Notes under the pieces: model-generated
The model's database searches: none
Seen by the model: the letters and a program-made list of their open reading frames with translations, nothing else
Told to the model about the DNA's origin: nothing
Part shown: piece by piece, positions 50,801-62,779 of the stretch
How the letters are laid out: the number at the start of each line of letters is the position of its first letter
Position numbering within the stretch: position 1 is the first letter of the stretch
Made by a program: the position numbers and the translations under genes
From: Batillaria attramentaria
Lineage: Eukaryota; Mollusca; Gastropoda; Batillariidae
Direction: 5' to 3'
DNA length: 64,000 nucleotides
Assembly (NCBI GenBank): GCA_018292915.2
Contig: JACVVK020000167.1
Coordinates: forward strand, 1,104,001-1,168,000

Positions 50801-53800
50801 CCGCCTTAGAGGGCTTGTCGCAGTTGATGGGTAGTTCTGTCTCTGCTGGTGGGATGTCTGGTGGTGTTTCAGGGATGGGGCGATTTAGCAGCTCCCTGAA
50901 GTGTTCTGCCCATCGCTTCAGCTGTTCCTCCGTTGTTGTCAGTGGGTGCCCGTTCTTGTCCTTCACTGGTTTGTCTGTCTGCTGAAATTTGCCCGCGAGC
51001 TTCTTGGTCACCTGGTACAGGTCTTTTAGATTCCCTTGTCGGGCTGCTTCCTCTGCTTGACTGGCCAGGTTGTCGATGTAGTCCCTCTTGTCCTTCCTGG
51101 TGCTCCTCTTCACTTCTCTGTCAGCTGCTGTGTATTCCTCTTGTGCCTTTGCCTTAGCTCTTCTTGTTCGGCTCGTGTTCAGTGCAGTTTTCTTCTCTTT
51201 CCTAACTTCCAGCTTCTGGATGGTATCAGCAGAGATCCATTCCTTATGTTGGGTCTTTCTCTTGCCAAGGACCTCTTCGCATGTGTCGTGCCAGAGTTTC
51301 TTGCTGTGTTCCCACTGTGTCTCGATGTCCATTTCACTGTCTTCTATCAGGTCTTGCAGTGGCTGGAACCTGTTGGAAAGGCTGATCCGGAATGCTGCTT
51401 GTGTGTCTGTGTTCCTGAGTAGTCCAACGTTGTACCTGGTCCGTGTGTTGTTGGCGTTGGTGTGCCTCTTAAGCCGAAGTCTCAATGTTGTTGCAAGAAG
51501 GTGGTGGTCTGATGATACATCGGCACCCCTCATCACGCGCACATCCCGCCACGATCTCCTGAACTTCCGGCTGATGCAGATGTGATCAATCTGGTTCTCC
51601 GTGACATGGTCCGGCGATCTCCATGTGGCCTTGTGGATGCGCTTGTGTGGGAAGATGCTGCCTCCTATCACTAGCTGGTTCAGGGCACAAAAGTCTGCAA
51701 AGCGCTCACCATTTTCGTTCATCTGTCCCAGTCCGTGTGTTCCCATGGTGTCCTCGTAGCCTGTGTTGTCTGATCCAATCTTGGCGTTGAAGTCTCCCAT
51801 CAGTATGGTCATGTCCTTGGCTCCTCCTCTATCTATCACTGTCTGCAGTTGTTGGTAGAAGTCATCTTTTTTCTCCTCTTCCGCATCATTGGTGGGAGCG
51901 TAGCACTGGATGATGTTCAGCTTGATGTCTTTTTTCTTGGTGATGAATTTGGCTGTGATGATGCGGGAGTTGACAGGTTCCCAGCCGATGAGTGCCCGCT
52001 GTGCCTCCGGAGCCAGCATCAGGGCCACGCCCTCAGTGTGGGGGGCTCCATCCTCTGTGTGTCCAGAGTACAGCAACTGCTCTCCCGATGAAAATCTCAG
52101 CTGTCCTGTCTGTAGCCACCTTGTCTCACTCAGTCCCAGTACTCCTATCTTGTAGTTCTTCATCTCTCTTGCTACTTGTATGGTCCTTCCTACTTCATAC
52201 ATTGTCCTGATGTTCCATGTGGCTACTCTCGTTGTTGTCCTGGGTGTTAGAAGGGGGGTCGGCCTTGCAGCTTCCTTTCGGCTTTCACTGCAATGCGTCA
52301 TAGGTCTCCGGGATGGAGACCCTTCCTTGCCCAGGTGAATGTCTCGGTTTGTTGCTGTCGATGCTTCAGTAACTTGGTGTTTTTTTACAGGTAGGGCTGT
52401 TAACCCTACGCAAACCCGTTTAGCCTCTTGGAGAGGTGGTCCACATTCGTCTGACCTCTACCCTTCGACCTGTCCAGCTTGGGTGACCCTGCCAGGAGCA
52501 TGTGCTCCTGCTGGCATAGTTCTCTGGGTCATTGAGGTACACAAGCCACTACCCCACGACAAGGGGTGGACCATGTAGGGGGAGCCCCTCAGGGCACGGT
52601 CTTATCACCATTTTTGTTCACGTTGTATACATCTGACTGTAGGCATTCTCATGCTGGTTGCCATCTGCAGAAATTTTCAGATGATTCAGCTATTGTGGGC
52701 TGTATTTTGAAAGATGATGACACTTCATATAGACTTGAAATACAGAATTTTGTGTCATGGTGCCAGTCAAATTTCTTGGAACTCAATGTCAGCAAAACCA
52801 AGGAGATGGTGATTGATTTTAGGAAGAAGAGAGATCCACCTGGCCCTGTTCTTATCAATGACCAAGCTGTAGAAGTCGTTAGTTCTTACAAGTACCTTGG
52901 TGTGGTTCTGGATGATAAACTCAACTGGAAAGCTAATTCAGATGCACTCTACAAGAAATCTCAATCCAGGCTGTTCTTTTTAAGGAAGCTTAAATCATTT
53001 GATGTTTGCCAGAAAATGCTGTACATGTTTTATCAAAGTGTTGTAGCCAGTGTGCTTTTCTATGCATGTGTGTGTTGGGGTGGGAATGTTTCTAGGCATG
53101 ATGCAGGCAGGTTTGACAAGTTAGTGAAAAAAGCCAGTTCCACTGTTGGCCTGAGTCTTGACCCCCTTCTTGTGATGGTTGAGAGACGCATGTACAGGAA
53201 AACCAGAAGCATCATAGCAAACCCTACACATCCTCTTTGCAGTGTGTTTTTAGAACAACAAAGCTCATTCAGCAGTCGTTACATTACACCCAGGTGTTCC
53301 ACAGAGCGTTTCCGACGATCATTTATTCCCTATGCTATAAGACTGTTTAATGATACATTAACTGAGTGATGCAGATATACCATTGATTGTAAAGTAGTTT
53401 TAAGCACGGTTCTTATTTTTATTCTGTGTCCTCTACATAGGCACCTGTTATGTGACACCCCAGGTTTCTGTCCATTGAGAGAGTCGCTGCATGCTACATA
53501 ATTTTTTTTTTTTTTTTTTTTTTATCTCAATCATTGGCAGCGCATGATGTCTTAACTACATTCAAATTATAATACTGTGATGTTTTGGCTGACTGTGATG
53601 TACATGCACTTGACTTCATTCTGTGATAGTAGACTGGCAGACAGACAGGTTCACTGCTTTTTCAGGTCGGGTGGTGTGTGTTTGGGTGTGTGTGTGGGTG
53701 CAGAGTGGGGTGGGCAGGTGGGGGGGGGGGGGGGGGGGCTGAGTGCATACTGTCGGGTGGCATGGATTTCTATTTATTAACTTACTGAATTTGAATTTAA

Positions 53801-56400
53801 TGTTTCCGAGTATCTTCATTTAGTATTGTCTTTTTATCTGTCTTAACTACTCTGTTCTGTCTTTTATGAAGTGGTGGCAAACTGAATTTCCCGTTTGGGA
53901 TTAATAAAGTATTTTGAATTTGAATTTGAATTTGAATTTGCATGCTTTTGTGATCGCTTTCCACTTTCCGCCATGCTGTCACTATAGGGGCCAGATCTAG
54001 GATGCGCGCTAATGCGGGCAGACAACTCTTCGCGTTGTCCCGCTATATGTCTCTCTTACGACATTCTCTGGGGCACAGAGTCTTTCAGTGGAAAGTACCT
54101 CTGTGCACAGTGGGGAAATGGCGCTCACTGCGCTACCGTGACGGGCCTAAATTGTCTCGGTGCTCTCAAACACAAGGTCGCGCACTATGTCATCCTTGAC
54201 CAGCTTTGAACCCAGAGGGATCCTCAGTGGCGCAAGTGATGGCAGGCTGTCTTCAGAGTGAAAGTAGGCGTGTTTCTGAATCAGAGACATACATAACATG
54301 TCTCTGTCTGAATGGACAGATCTATTATTACATTCAGTCCTAGAGCACGGGTGTGTATGCTTTTGTAATCGTCTCTTATTCCACCACAAGGCAGGTACGT
54401 GATCGTCTGCACCGTGCAATAATACTTGCCTGCAGAGTGCAACACCTTGGCCTGTCAGAGTGCAACCCCCTTGTCGTTCACTCACATCCTGTTGGATCAG
54501 TGTACCACGTAAACAGTGCCATCAAATCGCAACAATAACTGTCCGCTGGCAAAGATTTTGCCCAAACCAAAAGTGGTCGGATATTCAAGACTTCGTTTCA
54601 AATCGATTCATATGACACACAAGTCTTCGCTTTTCTAAAAATAATTCGCCATTTTTTAAAATGGCGCTTGGTGTAAGCAGTCACATTTTCACGCCCCGCC
54701 GAAAAGGGACTGCACTCTGGGGTCTACTCTTACGAGGGCAGGAGTGACGCGTCTTTCTGATTCCAAGGTCTTTGCATAATGTGTGTGTGTGTGTGTGTAG
54801 GGGGAGGGGGGGGTGCGTGCGTGCGCGCGCAAGCGCGCGTCTAAGGCGAGAGAGAGAGGGAGAGGGTCTCTTCTCCGATACCAGTAAGCAATCGTCTGTC
54901 AGTCAGGTCTGCGGGAAGTAACTCTGTCAAAGGGGAACGACTTTATTACAAGAATTCATTCACCCATGTAGAACCTTGCATACGCCAACAAGTTGTGACG
55001 TCAACCAGCTAGGCGAGCTCACACGACCTCATGTGTTTGGGTTTTTGCAAGTGCATAGAGGCACGATAAGGGTTTTCAGTACTTTCTTTATGTCAGCATG
55101 CTTGATGTCAGAGAGCTTGCGTTCCGGCGTGTGCGCGCGGGCTGCATACATGACACAACGACTACGACTGTGACTACAGCAGGTCATTGAATGGAAACAA
55201 CATATTGGGCTGGTGGCCATCTTGTTCCTTTGTAATTAGGGGGGGGGGGGGAGGAGGTGGGGGTGGGAGGGGGCGTCCTGGTTGTAAAATGACCTGAAAA
55301 GGCAACGTGTAACAGTTTGCGTAGATTGAATTGGGCCTCTGCTCCCAACAATGAGGGGCCAAGATCGTCTATACGCAAAAAAAACACGTGTGGGGTCAGA
55401 GCCCGGTAACCCCATTAATGGAACAAGTTTAAATTGCCACTGTCGTTTGTTAAAACATAGTAAGATTCAGTGTAGTGTAGATTCGGCAGTACTTAAACAT
55501 AAGAAATGTGCAGTACAAAAAACAAAAACAAAATGTTATGCATTATTTTGCCAAATCTCCGTCAAGAAAGACAGAGAGAGAGTCAATCAGTCCGAGAATG
55601 AATGTGTGTTACAGAAATCATGGCGTGTGGCTCGTATTCAGAAGATACTGTCTGGTGTAGGCCTATTTCCCCTATCATGAAAGTGTGCCATAGTTCTCTT
55701 TGCTATACAAGCTGCAGACGCACAATAAGAATGCACCTCTGAATAGTCACAAGTGATCAGCATACTGGCCCAGTATTCAACCGTCGCATCCTCGCAACTC
55801 TGGTAGAGTTTAGTAATGTTATCATGTTGACCCGACATACGCGCTCCACTTGGCTATGAAATGGTGCAAGCTACTCTATGGACTAAATAATGCTATGTGA
55901 ACCTACACGAGTTCAACCGTATGGTCTGGGGACCCGGGGCAACCGAACTGCTGACAGAGCGTTGGAGTTTTCATGCTCGGGTCGTAGGTTTGAATCCCGG
56001 GTGGACCCCCGAAACATATGCTGGCTTTTTGTCCGTTGCCTTATCTACATAGTACCACGTATGGCTATGTTATCATGATATTACTTATCTCTGTCATATT
56101 GCCTTGTTTGTGTTGTCTCCGTGGTAATGGGGAAAATATTAGACGGGCTGAAATTTCCACGTTCAAAGGGCAAGTTTTTTCTGATGCAAACGCTCGTCAC
56201 TGCCATTCTCCGCAGAGACGATGGCTGATGTCTAACTCTGACAATGGCGTAGAAAAACGTCATCAATACTGACACCTAAGGTGTCACGTAAGAACCCATT
56301 TTCGATGTGAGTGTCGTCTGCCTGTCTATCTGTGTGGTGTTGTGTTGTGTTGTGTTGTGTTGTGTTGTGTTGTGTTGTGTTGTGTTGTGTTGTGTTGTGT

Positions 56401-56452
<52 letters not shown>

Positions 56453-56527
56453 GTGACTTGAGAATCGGAGAGTTTCAATGTTTCCAAATTCTTAAGAACG
56501 CACGCACGCACGCACGCACGCACGTAT

Positions 56528-56573
<46 letters not shown>

Positions 56574-58889
56574 GATCCAAAGCAAATAGAAGAAGATGGA
56601 ATGACCGTCGTACAGTGTTTTACTCGTTGATCAATACATTACATGGCATTGCAACATCGACGACCACCGCAACAGCTGACTGATTGGAAACAACACAGTG
56701 GGCTGGTCAGACATTTCTGTTTAAACACAGACAATTGAGACCTACAAAAATGCACTCGGAAACAGACTGATGCAGACTGCTCTGGAATGAATACAAAGTA
56801 TGCTTCTGTTACGGAATACCACTGCCTCTTTGTATTTATTTTGTCCCTGCAAAATCTACATGGGTTTGCGGGTGGGTGGGTGGGTGTTTAGGGGTTTAAC
56901 GTCCTTCTCCACCACATAGACATGGGTTTGCAATAGTGACGACGTATAGACATGGATAATACTGACAATTACAAGTTAATCGTTACGGTGACAATTATCA
57001 CTAACTTGTGTTCGTTTTCTTTTTTCTTTTTTTAAATATACAATTTTCTAGTGTCAGTGGCACAGCAACAATGCTTTCAAGGCAACGGCTGCGACCCGAG
57101 CAGCTTTGATTTCTCCGTCTGCATTTCTCATGAATGGAGGTGTGACAGTACTCAGGTGAATTATTGAGACGACTCCAGTGTGGTGTTATGGCAGAGTTTT
57201 CCATGGTTCTTCTTCTTCTTATTATTATTATTAATAATTTTACTCACATTCGAAAATGGAATCATAATGCATGAAGCCGTCAAGTGTTCACTTACAAAAA
57301 GAAATTATAACTATTTTTAAGTCTTCAAGCTGAAGCAAACCTGTGCGCAGTCGAAATAAAAAGACACCTGGTGTGCGGCATCCCGCTAAAAAGCACACGA
57401 TATAGATATACCCCCGGCCCTTTGCTTGCAAGTTTATCCCGTGTTTCAGTTCTGTGAAATGCACGTGAGTGGGCAAAGGGTGGGGATGAACTGCAAGGTC
57501 AAAAACCACGATGAACAGCCACTGCATGGAAACAACCATCACATGATTCATGTAAACGATTTTCAGGTAAGGCCAAGAACTGTCACCAAAAGGCGTGACA
57601 GCATTAAGAGTAAGCAGTGGGGTATCAAAGTGAGACGTATGCATAACATGTTAACAGTAGTCGAGAGGAGGTACTCTGAGACGCCACCTCTGCCGTATAA
57701 TATCTCTCACATTACCACACACCACCGTAATGGTGCGAATTAAGAAATATATATAGTGATATGTACAATGTACACGTATTTGTTGTTTACATTAAGTTTG
57801 TTCTTGTCACAACTCGATAAACTAACAGAACCGCGCAGGTTAGGAATTCACTAATTCGTAGTACGTCCTTCATACGGACAAGGCGCCGACTTTCTGTGGT
57901 GCTTTTCCTTGCGAGTATTTAGTTCTGCAAGTTCAAAGAAATAAATAAAGAAATAATTAAAGGTCAGGGGCGAAGCAAAAAAAATCTGCCTCAGCCCTTG
58001 GTACTTGGTAGTCCCAAACCCATGTTGTGCATCAGACAGTACGTGACTTTTCAGCTTCTTCCGAAATTTCAATTAGGGTACATGCAGAATCAGTTTATTA
58101 ACCCATATTCACTGTAGATGTGCCAGGGAGAGGGGTGCAAACAGCTCAGCTCTTGTTGACAAGCAGCGTTTGTTTTTGTTGTTTTTATTTCTTTATTTGT
58201 TTGTTTGTTTGTTTGTTTGTTTTTTCACAGCATTGCTTTGACCAAGAGTTGATCAACAGTGAAAACTGCAGACCCACTCTGACCAACTACACAGGTGATT
58301 CTCGTGGTTGTTACTACTGCTGTTTGGACCAGGCGTGTTATGAAGACCATGTCCAGCACTGCAACGATCACGGAAAGTGGTCATGTCGGACTGGTGAGGT
58401 AAGAACAACTGCTGGCGGTGAAAAAAAAACACAACAACAACAACAACAACAACAAAACAAAAAACCACGTCTTACTTTTTCTGATTTACTGTCGGGTTCG
58501 CTGGCAGCTTTCTTTTGCGAAGATACTGCATATTTATATTTCTTTTATTGTAGTCATCCGACGTTTTATTCTTCTTTTTAGTGTATACTTGGGGATTTCA
58601 ACTGTTATTGTAAAGGATTCCAACTGTTTGTATTTATCGCCAAGGAAGGCCAAGTAGGGCCATTTTTGTAAGTACCAGATATCATACTGTTTCTCGACAG
58701 AGCCTCGTTAAATGATACACACGCTGTAAATTAGCGCAAAAATATTTAAGAGGACTTTTTCCCCCCACAATAGGCTCTAAGTTATAACTCTCAGTCCCTT
58801 CGTTTCAGTTCTGTGCCTTTACTGTCAACGGTAATGGTCATGTCAGCGAAGTGTGCAAAGACAAAGCCTTGATGGAGGTATGAAATGCA

Positions 58890-58928
<39 letters not shown>

Positions 58929-59077
58929 GAGAGAGTGCTGTAAATGTAATCTTGTTGTAATGTATGCACACCCCTTCCTGATGGGGGCCAATGCCCTTTA
59001 AGGAATAAATAGTCTTGAGTCTTGAATCTGTGCGTGCGTGCGTGCGTGCGTGCGTGCATGCGTGCGTGCGTGCGTGC

Positions 59078-59162
<85 letters not shown>

Positions 59163-60161
59163 CGAGCGAGAGAGAGGAGGTCACGATTATTCCTGTTGCT
59201 GTTGTTTAGCTATTTGCCTGATAACGCCAGAATGTATGAGCTTATTAAAGAGTTTAAGGGTTTAAAAAAGTCATTTTCGCAATCCAGGCTTCAGCAGCCT
59301 TCTTTTCGTTTTCTTTAAATAGATGCTAGCAGCTGTTTTTCTCTCTTTCTCAGAATTGTATTCACAATCTCCAAAACAATGAGGCATCCTGCAACCCAAT
59401 ATCTACTCACCCAACAGGCCATAAGTGTCACTACTGTTGTGAAGACGAGCACTGTTTGACAGAGCTGCTTCAGATCCACCAACCGAAACATTGTTATGTG
59501 AATGGCACATGGGCGTGTGAGAGTGATGAGGTTTGTATCAGTTTGTATCATTCATGTTAACAACAGCAGTATCAATGACAGTAGTAATAAATAACTGGTA
59601 GTGGCAGTATTAGTTGCGGTATCAATGGCCAAGTGAACATGGCAAATGGCACTATCAATGTTTGTATTCATGTACATGTGACACTGAAAAACATATTTAA
59701 ACTTCGACGGCCCAGTGTTTTCGGCCACTACTTGAATGAAATAGATGGCAAACGGATGACACGCACTGCTTGAGAAAATGTCAATAGGGTCTCACAAAGC
59801 AGATGATCGCGTTTGGTGGAAGACTGACTGAGACACTCATCACTGCAGGGCAAACTCATAAATAAACTGGAACAGTCTTCATTGTCGTTTGTCGCCTGTA
59901 AGAACTCAGTGAAAGGATGAGAGTTGGGATGGAGGAGGGTTCCAAAAAAAAGGGTGGGGGGGGGGGAGGAGGAGAGGTTGGAGATGAGTCCAAACCCGAA
60001 GGTAGGGTCTCGCAGAATATGATGACGATAACGATGATATACTTTGTTTCAGTATTGCCAGATACACAAAGGTCCGGACGGAGTTGACATGAGCTGCAAG
60101 AGTGACTTCAATTTCACTCACTGGCTGGACAACTATGAGGTAATTACAGACCAAAACATGA

Positions 60162-60237
<76 letters not shown>

Positions 60238-61344
60238 ACCGCTAAGGCTTTCAGTCGGAAGCACACATCAAATGTATGATACAAAACTGGCCTGTTTATA
60301 CCAGGGCCGCCTTCGGTATGACGCAGATAAAAAAAAGACATTACCACCCACTAGGTAACCAAAACTGACACCACCCCCCCCCCCCCCCCCCCCCGCCCCA
60401 GTCCCTCACCCTCTTCATTAACACACAGACACATACACAGACACACTCCCCACAGCAGAACAGCTATGTCTATGAAAACCTGTGAAAGTGATACCTTGTG
60501 TGTTTGTTCCAGATATGTGAAAAGAGCCAGAGCCTTAATGACCCGTCCTGCAATCACACAAGACTTGGACTAGCAAGTCAGCATGACTGTTTCTACTGTT
60601 GTCAAAGCGAGGAATGTTTTAGAAACGTTTTCAATCTGCCCAAGCCCACAACAACAGCAGCATCTACCACTGCTGCATCAACACCGTTAACGTCAGCGAC
60701 ACCGACACACTGCTATGCAGATTCAGACTGGGCTTGTCAAAGTGAAGAGGTAGGTATCATTACTAATAGGAAGAATAAAAATAGTGGACACTGCACAGGC
60801 GCTTTACCCAATTGCTTGGCTCACGTGAATCACACGCATTCTCTCACACACCAGACATTAAACACACGACAATCACGTAAGTGCGATGGGCCAGCTCATA
60901 TTAAAGACGATTTCTCAAGCGCTTAGGCAAAAGAAAGCTGTACAAGAAACCCAATGCAGCAGTTTTCATAACTCAAATCCTCGTAGGCTCTCAATGCGCG
61001 TTCCAAAGATGTCGTTTCTCACCTTTGATCAGGAATCATCGCACAGTCCCGCAAAATCCTGTACGATGTCATCTTAGTGTAAGTCACAGGCGTAGCGCGG
61101 CCTGTATAGCTGCTACGAGTAAGTGACGTAAACCGCAAGACACATCCTCAGTCACGCAGGTTTCGTGGTTTCGGAAGCCTATACTAAGCTGATGTCATCT
61201 TAGTGTGGGCTTACTAAACCAACTTGGAAATGTTCTACAGGTAAGCTGGAAGGATTTTTGTTAAATGCTCCGTTCAGCGAGATTTTTTTTTTTTTTTCAA
61301 GCACTCAAATAAGACCGCCACACTGTCACAAGCAGAATGATGGA

Positions 61345-61424
<80 letters not shown>

Positions 61425-62715
61425 CATCCTTTCATTTAATCGTTTCGTTTATATATGTATATGTATTTATTCATGGTTGTGAGTGTGTGATGTCCCCTGT
61501 CTTGTAGTGAGAGTGTGAATAAAAGTGTTGTGAACGTTTCCTGAGTGTTCTTTGGGTGTTAGAGCAGGTAGTGCGGGCGCGTGCGGGAGGGGGTTTGTGC
61601 ACAGCCCCCCCCCCCCCCCCCTAAAGGGCGTGACACACACACTGTCATGGTTGAGCCCCTAGACGAGGCGCCTCACAGGCTGGACTTGAAGTTTCGAAAT
61701 TCAGAAATTCGTTTATTTCAAATCTTTTGTGGGTTGAAGATTTTCGCAGCATAGGGGAAGGAACCGGAGCACACATAACTGACGGCAGCAGACCAAACCA
61801 TAGTCATGGTGACCCTCTCCTCTAATCCTCTAATGGGTAGCCGTGACTAACCTTACCATTACAACACTGACAACCCTATATACTGATCGGATGAGACCAC
61901 TGGTTGCTTTGTAATACGCTGAACATTTCCGCACCCAAGTACTGGTGCTCACTCTGTTACAGTTCTGTGCCCTGACGATTAGCAGCAGTGATTTAGTCAT
62001 GATTTGCCAGGACATCAACTCTACGTGGGAGGTACGTATACCAAACTTTTCACAGAGAGAGAGAGAGAGAGAGAGTCAGGGATTCAAACTCCTTAACAGA
62101 CCACTCAATTTGAAAGTCCATTCAGTGTTTCACCAGTTCGGCAATGCCTCTTCCCAGAGTTAGACAAACAGACAGGTGTTTGCGGATAAATTATATGACA
62201 AATATTATATAAAACAAAATCCAACACAGTTTTTTATCTTCCATTCGGGATTCAAACTCCCGAACTAATTGTTCAATTTGAAAGACTGTGATGGTTTATG
62301 CCTTCTCCCAGAGGAAAATGACAGACAGACAGATGGATAGACAGACAGACAGAGAAAACATTTCCGTTTATCAAGTGTTGTAGACACAGGTTTCGTTCAA
62401 TTATCAATTTTGTGAAAATTGGACTGGCACGGTATTTTTCTTTCCTGCTAGGGATGTGTCTCTGAACAAGACCAGAATGCTGAATCCTGCAGTCCAACAC
62501 TAACCAGTACTGAAGGCCCGGACTGTCATTACTGTTGCAAAAGTGAGCGGTGTTTTGCTGACCTTCTTCTGCACACAGATCACCTTGTGACCACTGAGGT
62601 ACCGTCCAAGGACTGCATCCAGTCCGGGCAATGGGCTTGTGAAAGTCATGAGGTGACTGTCAGACCAATTATCAGTTTAATGTTGGTAACCCCACATCTT
62701 GCTCAAAATAGTATT

Positions 62716-62779
<64 letters not shown>

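Larger units (their letters stand above)
45160..53940 (+). mobile_element. LINE-1A: host non-LTR retrotransposon (CR1/Jockey/Rex1-like), interrupted twice
   Basis: Three pieces of one element: endonuclease end 45160-45410 (ITGDFNHVSL...RTLDLFYTNVKDAY...GQSDHN), linker and RT 48042-49287 (VNKAAGPDGI, FRPVALTSQIMKVFERL, FDFSSAFNTIQP, STCTGAPQ), and RT end 52581-53369 (GAPQGTVLSPFLFTLYTSDC, KFSDDSAIVGCI, WCQSNFLELNVSKTKEMVID, SYKYLGVVLD, FYACVCWGG). The catalytic box is FSDDSA. The 3' UTR ends with AATAAAG and (GAATTT)n at 53905-53940, a typical LINE tail. The 5' end is truncated. RT blocks before and after the insertions are open, so the host was fairly young when hit. Confidence 0.85.
53945..57051. 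other. Rest of gene D intron 1
   Basis: No coding exon seen. Holds the inverted-repeat arm at 53993-54043, SINE pieces at 55935 and 56866, a (TGTTG)n/(GT)n tract and a block at about 56122-56275 related to 42793-42957. Confidence 0.55.

Noticed and set aside
61460..61650. Solo LTR in gene D intron 8
   Set aside because: It has an AATAAA and ends GGGCGTGACA, but no matching start, target duplication or second copy could be found.
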